A stretch of 64,000 nucleotides of DNA from Tridacna crocea (GCA_943736015.1 OX031071.1:10946119-11010118); one strand, 5' to 3'. Positions 21,825-32,929 are shown, counted from the first letter of the stretch. Translations and numbers: made by a program. Notes: generated by a model not told the origin, from the letters alone.

Positions 21825-21962
21825 GGTCATATGCTGTACATCCTCATTTTTTCTATTTCAGACGAGTCATCGTTGAATGATGGATAAAGACTCTAGGGTT
21901 GGAAAATGAGCTGTAAGACCATTCGTAACCATTCACAACCGCAGGTAATATTCTAAATGGCC

Positions 21963-22214
21963 CGCAACACGCTGAAAGGGACCTCTGACATTTGCGATAA
22001 AGGTCGTCTGGGATCAGCCTGCGCAGTCCACCCAGGCTAATCCCAGACAACAATTTCCGTTTTTATGTAATTTTCTATATTGCACAAGGCCATAGTAGCA
22101 CAAAATCTAATGTGGTAGTAGAATGCCGTCTCGGATTTGCCTGCGCGGACTGCGCAGCCTGATCCAAGACGACACTTTACGCAAATGTCCGAATGCCCGC
22201 TTTCGCGTGTTGCA
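21963..22214. mobile_element. Double-hairpin MITE (family B), 252 bp
   Basis: Ends GCAACACGCTGAAAGGG and CGCGTGTTGCA, two hairpins with CTGCGCAGTCCACCCAGG and CTGCGCGGACTGCGCAGCC cores. Confidence 0.83.
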
Positions 22215-22274
22215 TGCCAAATGAAAACGCATGCATTTTTTGTAAGTTTCTTTTTAAAGACAAGCTTTTTGAAG

Positions 22275-22688
22275 ACCTCTTGGAAACCAGTAACTTATTT
22301 CTCGACCCGAGGAAAGATGCTTTGAACGAAATATCGGAGATGGAAAAACTGCTTGTTACTAGGGTCTGTATTCACCAACCATTCTTAAGAATATTCTTTG
22401 TCTTATTCTCCAGATTTTTCTGACTGAAATTAACAGAACTTCTGATTGGCTAAACCATTTGCTTTAGCCAATCAGAAGTTCTATTACTTTCACATGGACA
22501 AAATTCTGAAGAATAAGAACAAGAACGTTCTTAAGAATGGCTGGTGAATACCGTCACCCAGAACTTTCTCCTTTTCTCACATTTTATAAACTTTCAAAGA
22601 CCAATCCATAAATTAAGCCATATTCTATTTGTCGTCTGCAAATATTTTTAATTTGCATAAGTTTAAAATTAATTCGTAAGGTAAAGTT
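22275..22688 (+). mobile_element. Family A MITE split by a family C MITE
   Basis: A left half (CGACCCGAGGAAAGATGC to AAAACTGCTTGTTACTA, ending about 22361) and a right half (CTCCTTTTCTCACATTTTAT to GTAAAGTTA) flank the complete family C element at 22362-22554. The interruption falls at the centre of the palindrome. Confidence 0.7.
22362..22554. mobile_element. 'TATTCACCAACC' MITE (family C) nested in a family A copy
   Basis: GGGTCTGTATTCACCAACC at the left, GGCTGGTGAATACCGTC at the right, central CTGATTGGCTAAACC palindrome. It splits an older TTAA MITE. Confidence 0.85.
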
Positions 22689-22749
22689 ATGGTCCGTATG
22701 TTATGACGAGAATGACTATCTCCCTTTAAATAATGCAAATCAGGTAAGC

Positions 22750-23820
22750 TAATCAGTCATACGATTATTTATCGGAGAAAGATTTGCTGGCCTGAGAACT
22801 AAATATCGTAGTTTATGGTAACAGGTTTAAGGATGGCTGAGTCAAAGTATCACGGTTATTTATCAGAAAAAGATTTGCTGGCCTGATACACTTGTGCACA
22901 GTAACAAGTTTTAGGGTAACTGAGTCCAAGTTTTACGATAAGTGATAGGAGAAAGATTTACTGGCCTCATACCTTAAATATCTTAGTGCATGGTAACAGG
23001 CTTGAGGATGGCTGAGTGAAAGTATTACGATTATTTATCAGAAAAAAAGATTTGCTTGCCTGATATTCTTGCACACAGTAACAAGTTTAAGGGTAATTGA
23101 TCAAAAGTACCACGATTATTTATCGGGGAAAGATTTACTTCCCTGATACCTAAATACCGTCGTGCATGGTAACAGATTTAAGGATAGCTGAGTCAAAGTA
23201 TTACAATTACTTATTCTTCACACTTTTGCGCACAGTAACAAGTTTTAGGGTAATTGAGTCAAAGTGTTATGATAATTGATATGAGAAAGATTTACTGGCC
23301 TGATACCTAGGCTAAAAATCGTAGTACACGGTAACAGGCTTGAGGATGCCCGAGTAAAAGTATCACGACTATTTATCAGAAAAAGATTTGCTGGCCTGAT
23401 ACTCTTGTGCACAGTAACAAGTTTAATGATACCAGAGTCAATGTATTACGATTATTGATAGGAGAAAGATTTGCTTGCCTGATACTTAACTTTTTCCCAA
23501 CCAATCCCTGGTTTTTACGGGTCTGGAATAGTAGCCTTTTGAAAACATTGTGGGAAAAGGAGAAAATGATGGTAACCAGCATTTTCTCCTGTTCCTACGT
23601 TTTCTACCCTATCATAGACAGAAATCATCTTTTCAGCAAGAGTTGCATTGTTGTCTGCATATGCTTTCAATTTGGTCTAGTCCAAAAGTTTGTCGTTTGG
23701 GAAAGGGTTAAATATCATAGTGCATGTTAAAAAGTTTAAGGATGGCTGAGTCAAAGTATCACGAGTATCTATATCTATCGGAAAAAGATTTGCTAGCCTG
23801 ATACTCCAATATCTCGGTTC
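22750..23820 (+). repeat. Satellite array, dimeric unit about 177 bp
   Basis: Monomers of about 92 and 83 bp alternate. Each carries AAAGATTTGCTGGCCTGATA (at 22781, 22872, 22955, 23049, 23132, 23289, 23385, 23469 and 23787). One type continues GCATGGTAACAGG, the other GCACAGTAACAAG. A TTAA MITE interrupts it at 23486-23711. Confidence 0.85.
23486..23711 (+). mobile_element. TTAA MITE (family A) inserted in a satellite array
   Basis: The 226-bp copy lies inside a tandem array. Removing it and one TTAA restores GATACTTAAATATCATAG, matching intact array units such as ACCTTAAATATCTTAG near 22970. The right arm of the hairpin is slightly shortened. Confidence 0.88.
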
Positions 23821-23983
23821 TTCTGTTCAGGAGATTTCTCAACGGACAAAAAGGCAGCTCTGTGCTGCTCTCAACACAAAAATCAATACAGCGTCACATA
23901 GTGTAGAACAATATTTCTAAGAATCAATATGTAAACCCTTATGATGTCTGTCACATCTACAGTGACTTAGATTAAAGCAAAAC

Positions 23984-24035
23984 GTAGATCAAGATTTAAA
24001 TACACAATACTTGTAGTCTGATCTTTGTCTTCCAC
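23984..24035. repeat. Family D palindrome, decayed
   Basis: GTAGATCAAGATTTAAATAC and TTGTAGTCTGATCTTTGTC. Confidence 0.55.
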
Positions 24036-24485
24036 TGTCCGCTCCCGTCGATTGATTACTATATTTGGGTTCCTGTTATATACACTGATATGTTCATTCC
24101 GTATGTTTGGCGTACTATGTAATGTCTTTGGCGAGCTTTTCGGCTGGAAAAGGGTATATTTAGAGAGAATATGGAGGATCTATAGACAGAATAAGGTTGT
24201 ATGATCCCATTATGAATGCCAATGAGGTAGAGGTCTTCTATTGACACTTTGTTACGGCTTGTTTCGCATTGTGTCTGTGCAGTCTGAAACTGGTTTATAA
24301 TTGAAATTCCTTCCTGACTTTCTGATCTTGTCTAAAGTACAAGCATTTTCACACGACCAATTTAATGTGATTCAAATCTTGGTACTTGATCTGCGAAGTG
24401 TAGAACTAAAATGTGGAAAAAGGAGAAAATTCTGATGCTACACTGTCAGCAAAAGTTCCATGAGTTGAGTTTAGCAGCCACATGT

Positions 24486-24714
24486 TTAACTCTTTACCAA
24501 ACGACAAAATTTTAGACTAGTCCAAACTGAAAGCACTTCCAGATGACAAAATAAACGTAACTCAAAAATTAAAATTTGTTTCCAACAGGATAGAAAACAT
24601 TGAGGGAAAAGGAGAAAATGCTGGTTACCAGCATTTTCTCCTTTTCCCACAATGTTTTCTAAAGGCTGTCATCTGAGGGTCGTAAAAACCAGGGATTGTT
24701 TTGGAAAGGGTTAA
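24486..24714 (-). mobile_element. TTAA palindromic MITE (family A), 229 bp
   Basis: TTAACTCTTTACCAAACGAC at the left and GGAAAGGGTTAA at the right, with a nearly perfect hairpin centred near 24633. Orientation is opposite to the 370-598 copy. Confidence 0.85.
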
Positions 24715-24820
24715 ATACCTTTCTGAAACCATCCAAACAGACAACCGAATCCTACAGTGGTCTACACTCGTCAAACTTTTTTAGCCTTACCCTGACTTTT
24801 AACGACTGATTGCCTGACGT

Positions 24821-25048
24821 TTAACCCTTTACCCCATAAGGCATTTCTATGGTATCTCTAATTGACCCTTGATAACAGCAAGGATTAAGCTGTTTCTTAT
24901 GTGTATATGACACCTTTTGATAGTGTAGAAAACATTGTGGCAAAAGGAGAAATTGCTCGTCACGAGCAATTTCACCTTTTGCCGCAATGTTTTCCAAAGG
25001 TTCCTACAAGCAATGCGTAGAAATGAGTATCTATGGAGTAAAGGGTTA
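24821..25048 (-). mobile_element. TTAA MITE, subfamily A-prime, 228 bp
   Basis: An inverted, nearly identical copy of the 12476-12704 element, bounded by TTAACCCTTTACC and GTAAAGGGTTAA, with AAATTGCTCGTCACGAGC at the centre. Confidence 0.87.
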
Positions 25049-25054
25049 AAGGAA

Positions 25055-25150
25055 TTTTGAACAACGTTTCTTCAGTTATATCGCGGCGGTCAATGCACAT
25101 ATTCACGCCTTACTTGAGTTTATTCTACCACTACCAAACGTTCGTGAAGT
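25055..25150 (+). repeat. Dispersed repeat with TTATATCGCGGCG core, copy 2
   Basis: TTCAGTTATATCGCGGCGGT, CAATGCACATAT and CTTGAGTTTATTCTACCA; it joins the start of the CAGCTG satellite. Confidence 0.55.
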
Positions 25151-26620
25151 AAGCTGCCAGTTGACAGTTGACAATTCAATCGTCAACTGGAAACTGTCAG
25201 CTAACTTCACACGTGCCTGCCTATTCAATTTTTTCCAGCTGACAGTTCAACTTTTGAAACGTCAAGGAAACTGTCAACTGTCAACCGTCAGCCAAATTCA
25301 CACTTCAGCTGTCAATTCGTTTTCAATAGAAATATTACATAGTTATTGAATGGTCAGCTGTCAACTGGCTGCCAATTCGAATTGAAAACGCTATAACAAC
25401 GAATTGTCACTTGTCAATTGCCAGCTGGCTGCAAATTCAAATTAATAGTCTGTAACAAGGAATTGTCACTTGTCAACTACCAACTAGTTGCAAATTCGAA
25501 TTGAAAAGGCTATAACAAAGACAAGTTTGTCAACTGACAATCGTGAACCAACTTTACACTTCAGCTGTCAATTCGTTTTTATTAAAGTGTCGCTATTTTA
25601 ATATTTATGAATTCGAATTTGCAGCCAGCTTACAGCTGACTGTTGACGATTCGATATGCGTATCAAACTTCTATGAAAAAAAAGAAATTGCAGCTGAAGT
25701 TTGAATTTTTGCTGACGGCTTTCAATTGACGTTTCACAGTTTTTTAATTGACGATTCGGTTCAAACACGGTATTTTGATTTAATTAAAACGAATCAGAAG
25801 CTGAACTGTGAAACTGGCTGACGGTTAAAAGTTGACAATTCGGTGTTTTCGAATATTTAATTCCAACTTGCAGCAAACTAGCAGTTGACAGTTGACTATA
25901 TTCGATAAAGATATGAATCGTATTAAAAACGAACTGGCAGCTGAAGTGTGAAGTTTGACCGACGGTTGACAATTGACAATTCGCTACTAATTGATATTTA
26001 ATTCAACCTGGCAGCCAGCTGACGAATTGGTTGAAACACAAAATTTTAGTAACAAACAAATTGGCAGCTGAAGTGTGAAGTTAGCAGGCGGTTTACAGTT
26101 TACAATTCGCTGTTATAGCCTTTTCAATTCAAATTGTTATCCAGCTGACAGTTGACGTTGGATAAACATATGACACTTTATTAAAAACGAACTGGCAGCT
26201 GAAGTGTGAAGTTGGCTGACGATTGACAGTGGAAAATTCGCTGTTATTCAATATTGAATTAAAATTGTCATCCAGATGACATTTGACGATTCGATAAACC
26301 TATTACACTTTTATTAAAAATGAACTGGCAGCTGACATGTAGAATTGGCTGACGATTGACAGTTGACAAATTGCTGTTATCTAATATTAAATTCAAATTA
26401 AAACACAGCTGACAGTTGACGATTCGATAAACATTTGACACTTTTATCAAAACGAATTGGCAGCTGAAGTGTGAAGTTGGCTGACGATTGACAGTTGACA
26501 ATTCGCTGTCATAGCCTTTTTTAAGTCAAATTGGCAGCCAGCTCACAACTAGCAGTTGATGATTCGATAAGTACATGATACTTCTATTAAAAACGAATCG
26601 GCAGCTGGAGTGGCTGATGT
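25140..26620. repeat. CAGCTG-rich satellite, about 131-139 bp units, with internal inversion
   Basis: Units contain GACAGTTGACGATTCGATAA, CACTTTTATTAAAAACGA and GGCAGCTGAAGTGTGAAGTT; successive TCGATAA marks near 26160, 26291, 26425 and 26564 give the period. Before about 25600 the units run in the opposite orientation (CACTTCAGCTGTCAATTCG), so the array is head-to-head. Confidence 0.85.
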
Positions 26621-26636
26621 ACTCGTATTGTTCGTA

Positions 26637-26790
26637 TCATCTTGTAAACTCATGAAAAGAAAATGCTGACACTCGCAAATAGGAGCGGAAACATGGTACC
26701 ATCGTCATACATTTGCTCCAAACAAAAGGACCAACATTTTAACTCAAATGCGCAGACAAGATGTCGGTGGCACCAAACTACACCGAATAA
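26637..26790 (+). repeat. Dispersed repeat (family J), copy 2
   Basis: CTTGTAAACTCATGAAAAG, GCGGAAACATGGTACCATCG and GCGCAGACAAGATGTCGGTG. It directly follows the CAGCTG satellite. Confidence 0.75.
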
Positions 26791-27147
26791 CAAGAACAAA
26801 TTATAGACTGCACAATGATTTAGATATTGGTGAGGTCTGTAAACTAAGGTAAATAACTGATAAGTATGGTTTACGGGATAAAAAAGAAATCGATGGAGTT
26901 GTCTTCATGTGAAGCCGGAAACGATAGCTTGGAAGGCTGCAGAGCAGAAATGTATTTTCTATGCGTCATAATTTGTGCAACCTTATAGTCGTCAGGGGCA
27001 ACATTTGGCATGGAGATGCAAGGATGTTCATAGTTTCAAAAAATAAGGATGAAATAGGTTAAGAACTGGATGAAAACTGGCTTTAAAAATGGCCAAAAAA
27101 TGGCTGCAAACTAGCTGAAAACGAGTAAAAATGTATCTTAAAAATTG

Positions 27148-27629
27148 ATGCTTTACCAAACAACCCCGTGTTTGATAAACTTAAAAAAAAGACGGTTTTT
27201 ATATTTAAAAAAAAAAAAAAAAATGGAAACGGAGAAAATGCTGCATAGCAGAATTTCCTCCTTTTTTCTGCAATGTTTCCTTCCCTATCAAAAGTAAATC
27301 CCTTTATTAGAGCAATGTATGGCATGCAACAAACGGGGCATTCGGACATTTGCGTAAAGTGTCGTCTCGGATTAGCTGCAGCCCGCGCAGGCTAATCCGA
27401 ATCGAAACTTTCCGTTTTTATGTAATTTTCTGTTTAACGCAAGTCTATTGAAGAACAAAATCTGGTGAAGTCATAAAGTGACGTCCCAGATTAGCTTGCG
27501 CGGATGCAGGCTGTTCCAAGATGACACTTGACGCAACTGTCCGAATGCCACTTTTCGCGTGTTGCAAGCCAATTATGATCTGTTCAGTTTGAACAAATCA
27601 AATTTTTTTGTCGTTTGGTCAAGGGCTAA
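27148..27629 (+). mobile_element. Family A MITE interrupted by a family B MITE
   Basis: The left half (CTTTACCAAACAACCCCG, an A-run, then AAATGCTGCATAGCAG) runs to about 27315. After the family B element (27325-27565) the right terminus TTTTGTCGTTTGGTCAAGGG resumes and ends near 27629. Confidence 0.65.
27325..27565. mobile_element. Double-hairpin MITE (family B) nested in a family A copy
   Basis: TGCAAC...GTTGCA ends, AAGTGTCGTCTCGGATTAGC and a second hairpin missing a few bases of its core. Confidence 0.8.
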
Positions 27630-27879
27630 ACAAAGTAATTACGCCGACGTCTTGTTTGAACAGATCACGTGAACTAATCGAATACAATATTTGCCATAAA
27701 ATGAAATAGGAACTTATTTTCCATTTACGATAGTTGTATGTCAATTCGAATATTTCCGTAGTACACCCACTCACAGACTCATCTTTACGTTTTTGTTTTA
27801 TAGAAATTTCAGGAGACTTGGAAATTCAGTAAACTCCTCAGGGAACGACCCTGAGTTTACATGTATGAACTCCTTTAAA

Positions 27880-28035
27880 ACTTTGTGTATGAAGTAGAAA
27901 ATGATGGTCAAAAGGCATTTTTTCTTTTCCCCCAAATGTTTTGCCATTCCATCGTTAAGTTGGGATACATGCATTATGCTCCAAATATGTGCAAGACTTC
28001 GTTCAAAATCCCTTGTGTGGTATAGAGTTGGCAAA
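27880..28035 (-). mobile_element. Family A MITE fragment
   Basis: It retains AAAATGATGGTCAAAAGGCA, TTTTCCCCCAAATGTTTT and a GTGTGGTATAGAGTT end; strongly decayed. Confidence 0.45.
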
Positions 28036-28142
28036 CGATCTTCTCTTTCATGTCAGATTTAAGCTTTATATCATTACGCAGTTCAACAAAGTATAGGTCG
28101 CATTATCGTTAATAAAGACGCGATAAAAAGTAAACCCGTTTT

Positions 28143-28340
28143 TATAGTTACCTTTTTTTCCAAACAAATTTAGGCTCCATCAAATTGAAAGTATCTGCAG
28201 ATGACAAGTTACCTGTGGCTGAAATGATAGTATTCTTTGGAAGCAAGGAAACATTCTGGGAAAAAGGAAAAGAAAAAATATTGGTTACCAGCATTTTTTG
28301 CTTTTCTTACAATGTTATGAAATGCTTTCCCCCTCGTTAA
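28143..28340 (-). mobile_element. Family A MITE, decayed
   Basis: Reverse-oriented left end (CAAACAAATTTAGGCTCC) and hairpin AAATATTGGTTACCAGCATTTT; the right terminus is unclear. Confidence 0.55.
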
Positions 28341-28500
28341 TACCAGCCTACCTTATGATAAGGTCGGTCGAGAAAAATAAAACTGGCTATTATGGATCCA
28401 TAATTATGATTGGTGTAACGCCTCACGGAGGTTCGTTAAGCCCCTTTTGCAAGAGCATGGTTTATGCTCTTTCGAAGTTGTTTTTGTCCTGAATATAGCT

Positions 28501-28753
28501 TGCAACATGGGAAAAAGGACATTCGGACATTTGCGTAAAGTGTCGTCTCGGATCAGCCTGCGCAGTCCGCGCAGGCTAATCCGAGACGGCACTTTAAGAC
28601 TGCATAAGATTTTGTGCTACAGTCGACTTACGCAAATCGGAAAATTACATAAAAACGGAAAGTGCCGTTTCGGATTAGCCTGCGCGGACTGCGCAGGCTG
28701 ATCTGAGACGACACTTTACGCAAATGTCTGAATGCCCCTTGTCGCGTGTTGCA
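28501..28753. mobile_element. Double-hairpin MITE (family B), 253 bp
   Basis: The best-preserved copy: both cores are intact palindromes (CTGCGCAGTCCGCGCAGG and CTGCGCGGACTGCGCAGG), with GACATTTGCGTAAAGTGTCG arms repeated inverted at the far end. Confidence 0.87.
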
Positions 28754-28779
28754 AACCATATCTCGACAGGGCGGTCAGT

Positions 28780-28820
28780 GTAGATTATATTTTGTGCAGT
28801 CTGATCCTGATCTACACTGA
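28780..28820. repeat. Family D half palindrome
   Basis: GTGTAGATTATATTTTGTGC followed by AGTCTGATCCTGATCTACAC. Confidence 0.6.
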
Positions 28821-28877
28821 TTGGAAAGGCATCTATAGCTGTCAAAGAGTTAACATTTCTATCTCAGGCAACGTTTG

Positions 28878-29262
28878 AGGCGTTATCTGTGCATATCATA
28901 TTCTTCGAAGATTCGACCTGTCAGCTATAATGCACCACTCCCCTATTTTCTTGTGGGGGAGGGGGGGGGGGATTGTAATATTACGCGCTATAAGGTAGCC
29001 AAAGAGAAAGGGGCTTTTATGTATTAATAGGTATACATGTTTGAGGAGAAATCAGGCCTGCTTTAGATCCAGATTACTCTAAACTGCTGATCATAGCTGA
29101 ATGAATCGCAACAGGTAGCATTTATTGAGTAAACGTTTAATTTGAAATTCAAAGTAACGGTTGTCGCGTAGAAAAATAGTCCGGCTCTGTACCCAGAATG
29201 CCCGAATTAGATGGATGTAGATGTGTATTTGTAGAATGTCATCTAGCGAGGGATAATGACGT
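28878..29262 (+). mobile_element. Single-arm relative of the 718-bp foldback
   Basis: It contains TTCGAAGATTCGACC, the TGAATGAATCGCA block, CAAAGTAACGGTTGTCGCG and TCTGTACCCAGAATGCC in the order of the foldback left arm. A G-run near 28955-28972 is a local expansion. Confidence 0.8.
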
Positions 29263-29277
29263 TTGAGGTCATTCAGT

Positions 29278-29345
29278 GGTCCATCGTAGCTCAGTTGTTG
29301 GGTGTAGAATTCGAAACATGGAGACTCAAATGTTTGATCCTCACT
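29278..29345 (+). mobile_element. tRNA-like SINE head fragment
   Basis: GTCCATCGTAGCTCAGTTG and TGTTTGATCC look like degenerate A and B boxes, with no tRNA fold. Confidence 0.4.
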
Positions 29346-29376
29346 CAAAGCACCGTGGCTTTCGTATAGATAAGAC

Positions 29377-29607
29377 GCTTTACCAGTTACCACACAATGC
29401 CAGCTTTTGACGACCCTGAGAAAGAAGCCTTTTGAAAACATTGTGGGAAAAGGAGAAAATGCTAGTAACCAGTATTTTCTCTTTTTCCCACAATGTTTTC
29501 TCTTCCCTTCGATACAAATTTCAAATTTTTAGTCACGGTTATTTCGACGTCTGCAAATGCTTTCAATTTGGTCTAATCCAAAGTTTTGTTGTTTGGTAAA
29601 GAGTTAA
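29377..29607 (+). mobile_element. TTAA MITE (family A)
   Basis: TTACCACACAATGCCAGC left end, strong hairpin centred near 29463, GACGTCTGCAAATGCTTTC and GTAAAGAGTTAA at the right. Confidence 0.82.
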
Positions 29608-30899
29608 AGGCTCTTACCTTGTACTGGTGAAATCCAGGACATAGAAGAATAAGTGAGCTACGGCCTAGATACGACTGAAATAAAGTTTAAAAAAAAATAG
29701 GTCGTAAAATATCACGAATTCAGCAGGACAACGTTTGTTGCTCAGAACGTCCATTTGAACACTGGATTTAGAACGAATTTTGTTTTGGGCATGACAAACA
29801 AAAAACACACAGCTTTTGTTCAATAGAGCATTCATTAGCACAACATTTTTTCCCGAAAAAACATAACTCTGCCAATATGTTACCGTAATGGAGGTTTTGT
29901 TGCAAACTGTTTCCGGTTAATTAAACGAATAATCGTTTATTAAGAAAGAAAGGCATGCTCTGTGTGTGAGAGTATACATCTGTTTCCAAAGTGCGTTTTC
30001 TTTGTGTTTGTCACACATCTCCCTATATTTACCTCTTGCTGCCGTAGACCTGTCTGTCTGTGTATTTATCTACATATGTTATTTTTTTCCATGTATTATC
30101 CACACCTCTTTTCCCTATTTCTGTAAAAATGCAACTTGCTTTTATAGATTTGATAAAATCGCTTTCGTCATTTATTTGTCGTCTCTCTCTACATGGCTTA
30201 TCTATTGCTATTATGCATATTCGAATAAGCTTACTTCTGACGCCATTTTTCGTGTAGGTCACGAATGAATTTCTCGAGTGATTTGCGATTTGCTAAAACG
30301 TGTAAACTTTTTTTCGCTTTTGACCTCTGCAAAGGTATTTGTTGGAGACTGAGATACAAGAACATCTACCGTAAATACGAAATGGAAATTACCGACAACA
30401 AGCAAACTGGATTTTAATGCAAGTCCCAACCAAAAAAAAAGTTCGAACCATTAAATAAGTAAAATACTTTCTTTCCTAGTGGAAGATCGAAATGTATTTC
30501 GTGAGCATCATTTATAATCATTTCACTTGTGGCTGCACTACTCATGAAAATATTACCGATGATGTTCACTGTGTGAAATAAATTTTGAACTTTCACGCAA
30601 AAAAAAAATGACAAATATTCTCTATATCTTTTATGCATGCGTTACCCAATTACCCACTAGGTAGTGTCTACATGTATTTTCAGATACACCTTCTAAGCAG
30701 TAAACGCTCTTTTCCAACCATAGGTTTAATTAACATTTAGTCTTGAAAATATATGTAGTTGAAAATATCGCAAGTAAAAAATAGGCAAAACAATAAGGGA
30801 AACAGACAGTTACCTTTCATTGTTCAGTTTTTCACGTATTAAATCGCAAAGGACTTTCAGTATATACTCATTTCCAGTGTCTCTTTCCCCGTCCATCTT
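29608..30899. other. No gene recognised
   Basis: T-rich and pyrimidine-rich runs near 29995-30240 create hydrophobic open frames on both strands. No exon is supported. Confidence 0.45.
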
Positions 30900-31110
30900 T
30901 TCTAGATCCATTTGAAAGCTTTTGTAGACGACAAGTTATTAGGGCTTTAATGGAGAGACTTTTCTTTGAAACGATTGAAAACAATTTGGAAAAAGGAGAA
31001 AATGCTGTTAACCAGCATTTTCTCCTTTCCCCAAATTGTTTTCAAATAGATTCTGCCTCAGGGTCGTTAAAACTCGGCATTGTGTTGCAAAGTGGTAAAA
31101 ATGATCCATA
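30900..31110 (-). mobile_element. Family A MITE, decayed, about 0.9 kb upstream of the channel start codon
   Basis: A long hairpin (AACAATTTGGAAAAAGGAGA paired with its complement, centred near 31006) sits between AGATCCATTTGAAAGC and GTGTTGCAAAGTGG traces of the family ends. Confidence 0.65.
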
Positions 31111-32012
31111 TTGTTTCTTTTCCAGGTTTATTGAAATCATCGCCACGAACAATGAAAGAAACATTATTTAAACAGCTCAGCGTTACCAAATATCTACCAG
31201 CCTTTAACGTTAATTACGAGGCAGCTTTTATAGTCGGATGATGACGTCATTAACGTAACGGAAGTTTCGTGATTGAGTATTGTGAACACATATATAGGAG
31301 AAATTTAACTGGAGAATTATATAGCTATGGACAATTATACACATAGAGGATTTTGTTCCAAATCAGTAATATGAATTACGAAAAATAATCCGTCTAATTT
31401 ATGTCTGTGTTATTTACAAGTTTACCTTCAATACGGTAACAGAGAGAAGTAATAGGTAATTAAACAAATGTGAAATGAGGTAACAGGAATGATAATTACA
31501 ACTGGCATAAATCAATACATTTAGACCTTACAATTACACAGGATGAACGCATTAGTTTTCCTAGACAGAAAGAAGTTCAAATTAAAGTAATACGGAAGTA
31601 AGTTCCTGCCTGTCGTGTTCTCATCTGCGGATTATAGTTCTGCTCGGATTATACACAGTTATCGAGTTAAACGATATATTTAAAGAAGAAATAACTGAAG
31701 CATATTCTTGGTGTTACAGTTTTCAGTGTTTGGTAAAGACCAAAAGGTGACAAGCAGATCATTACACAATCTTCGTCTTATTTTTATGGTTTCTTCTTAC
31801 ACTGGAATCCAACTTATAGGACACGTGATACATACTTCTCTATGAGGAGGTATTCCCCTAAAACAGGATATTACATCATGCGAAATTGTGAACAGTGCTT
31901 CTAAAAGGAAGGTTCCTTTTAAAACCTGTCACACAGGAAACGTACCTATATTCGTACACAGTGTCGTTTTCCCAACACCGGATTTAACCATTCAAGAAGT
32001 TTTCCGTGAAAC
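31111..32012 (+). promoter_or_regulatory. 5' flank and probable promoter/5' UTR of the Shaw-like gene
   Basis: About 900 bases separate the nearest MITE from the start codon, and this segment is largely free of the repeat families that crowd the upstream DNA. A TATA-like run (ATATATAGG) lies near 31290, but I cannot assign a transcription start. The function is inferred from position only. Confidence 0.35.
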
Positions 32013-32534
32013 ATGAATATTAATCAGCAGGACGCGGACAACCGCGTCATTATCAACGTTGGGGGTATTCGTCACGAGACCTACAAAGCAACGTTGAAGA
32101 AAATTCCTGCCACCAGACTTTCTCGATTAACGGAAGCTCTTGCAAACTACGACCCAGTGCTCAACGAATACTTCTTCGATAGGCATCCGGGCGTTTTCGC
32201 CCAAATATTAAACTATTACAGGTCGGGAAAGCTACACTACCCCACGGATGTGTGTGGACCCTTATTCGAAGAGGAGCTTGAGTTCTGGGGTTTAGATTCT
32301 AACCAAGTCGAACCGTGTTGTTGGATGACGTACACATCGCATCGAGACACTCAAGACGTTCTCGGTATACTTGACCGACTTGACCTAGATACTGATAAGC
32401 CTACAGAGGATGATATTATGAAAAAGTTCGGCTGGGAAGAGGAATACAAAGCAGGCCAGTTAAACTGTTGGCAAAGAATCCAACCGAAAATATGGGCTCT
32501 TTTTGACGAGCCATACTCATCAACGTCGGCAAAG
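32013..32534 (+). CDS. Shaw (KCNC-like): Shaw/Kv3-type voltage-gated K+ channel, exon 1 (T1 domain)
   Basis: This exon encodes residues 1-174: the cytoplasmic N-terminus and T1 tetramerisation domain that selects same-subfamily subunits. [10 protein letters not shown] (15-24) opens T1, FFDRHPGVF lies at 54-62, and H75, C81, C102 and C103 form HX5CX20CC, the interface zinc site of the non-Shaker Kv subfamilies (Shab, Shaw, Shal). [10 protein letters not shown] just before the splice is Shaw-like. The start is secure because an in-frame TGA lies two codons upstream (32007-32009). The exon ends AAAG|GTAAGA in phase 0 after Lys174. Only about 10 residues precede T1, so no N-terminal inactivation ball of the kind found in vertebrate Kv3.3/3.4 is encoded here. 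An upstream non-coding exon or alternative N-terminus cannot be excluded. Confidence 0.95.
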
Positions 32535-32929
32535 GTAAGACGGTGTTTATCGTAACAATGATGCATTTATAACGTTAGACAATTCTACATAGTAATTTGC
32601 TATGATGTTCGAAAATATAGCCGATTGGCTTAAAGCTTGCTTTTGGGGCCGTTAATTGAGTATACTGCGTGTAATTCTCTTTCTTGGTGATGATTATAAT
32701 AATAGTTATAACAATAATAATCTATCTTGATAATAAAATATAATACTAATTTATAAATAAATAAATAAATAAAACAGTATACGTCAAAGTATAGTATGGA
32801 TAATGAATAGTATATTTTTTTTCATATATTTTATATAATTATGTGACTTAAGTGAAAAAATCTAAGCTTGAATTTTTTAAGTGCTGCATTTTCATGTTCT
32901 TCCGATCTTTTGTTCAAATGTTTTCTATA

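Noticed and set aside
22750..23820. CRISPR-like repeat spacing
   Set aside because: The repeats are contiguous dimeric satellite units without unique spacers, and the genome is eukaryotic.
30414..30638. Minus-strand frame containing MSSAATSEMIINDAH
   Set aside because: It is readable, but no splice signals, homology or neighbouring exon supports it.
32351..32566. Minus-strand 71-codon frame over exon 1
   Set aside because: It is the shadow of the channel coding sequence.
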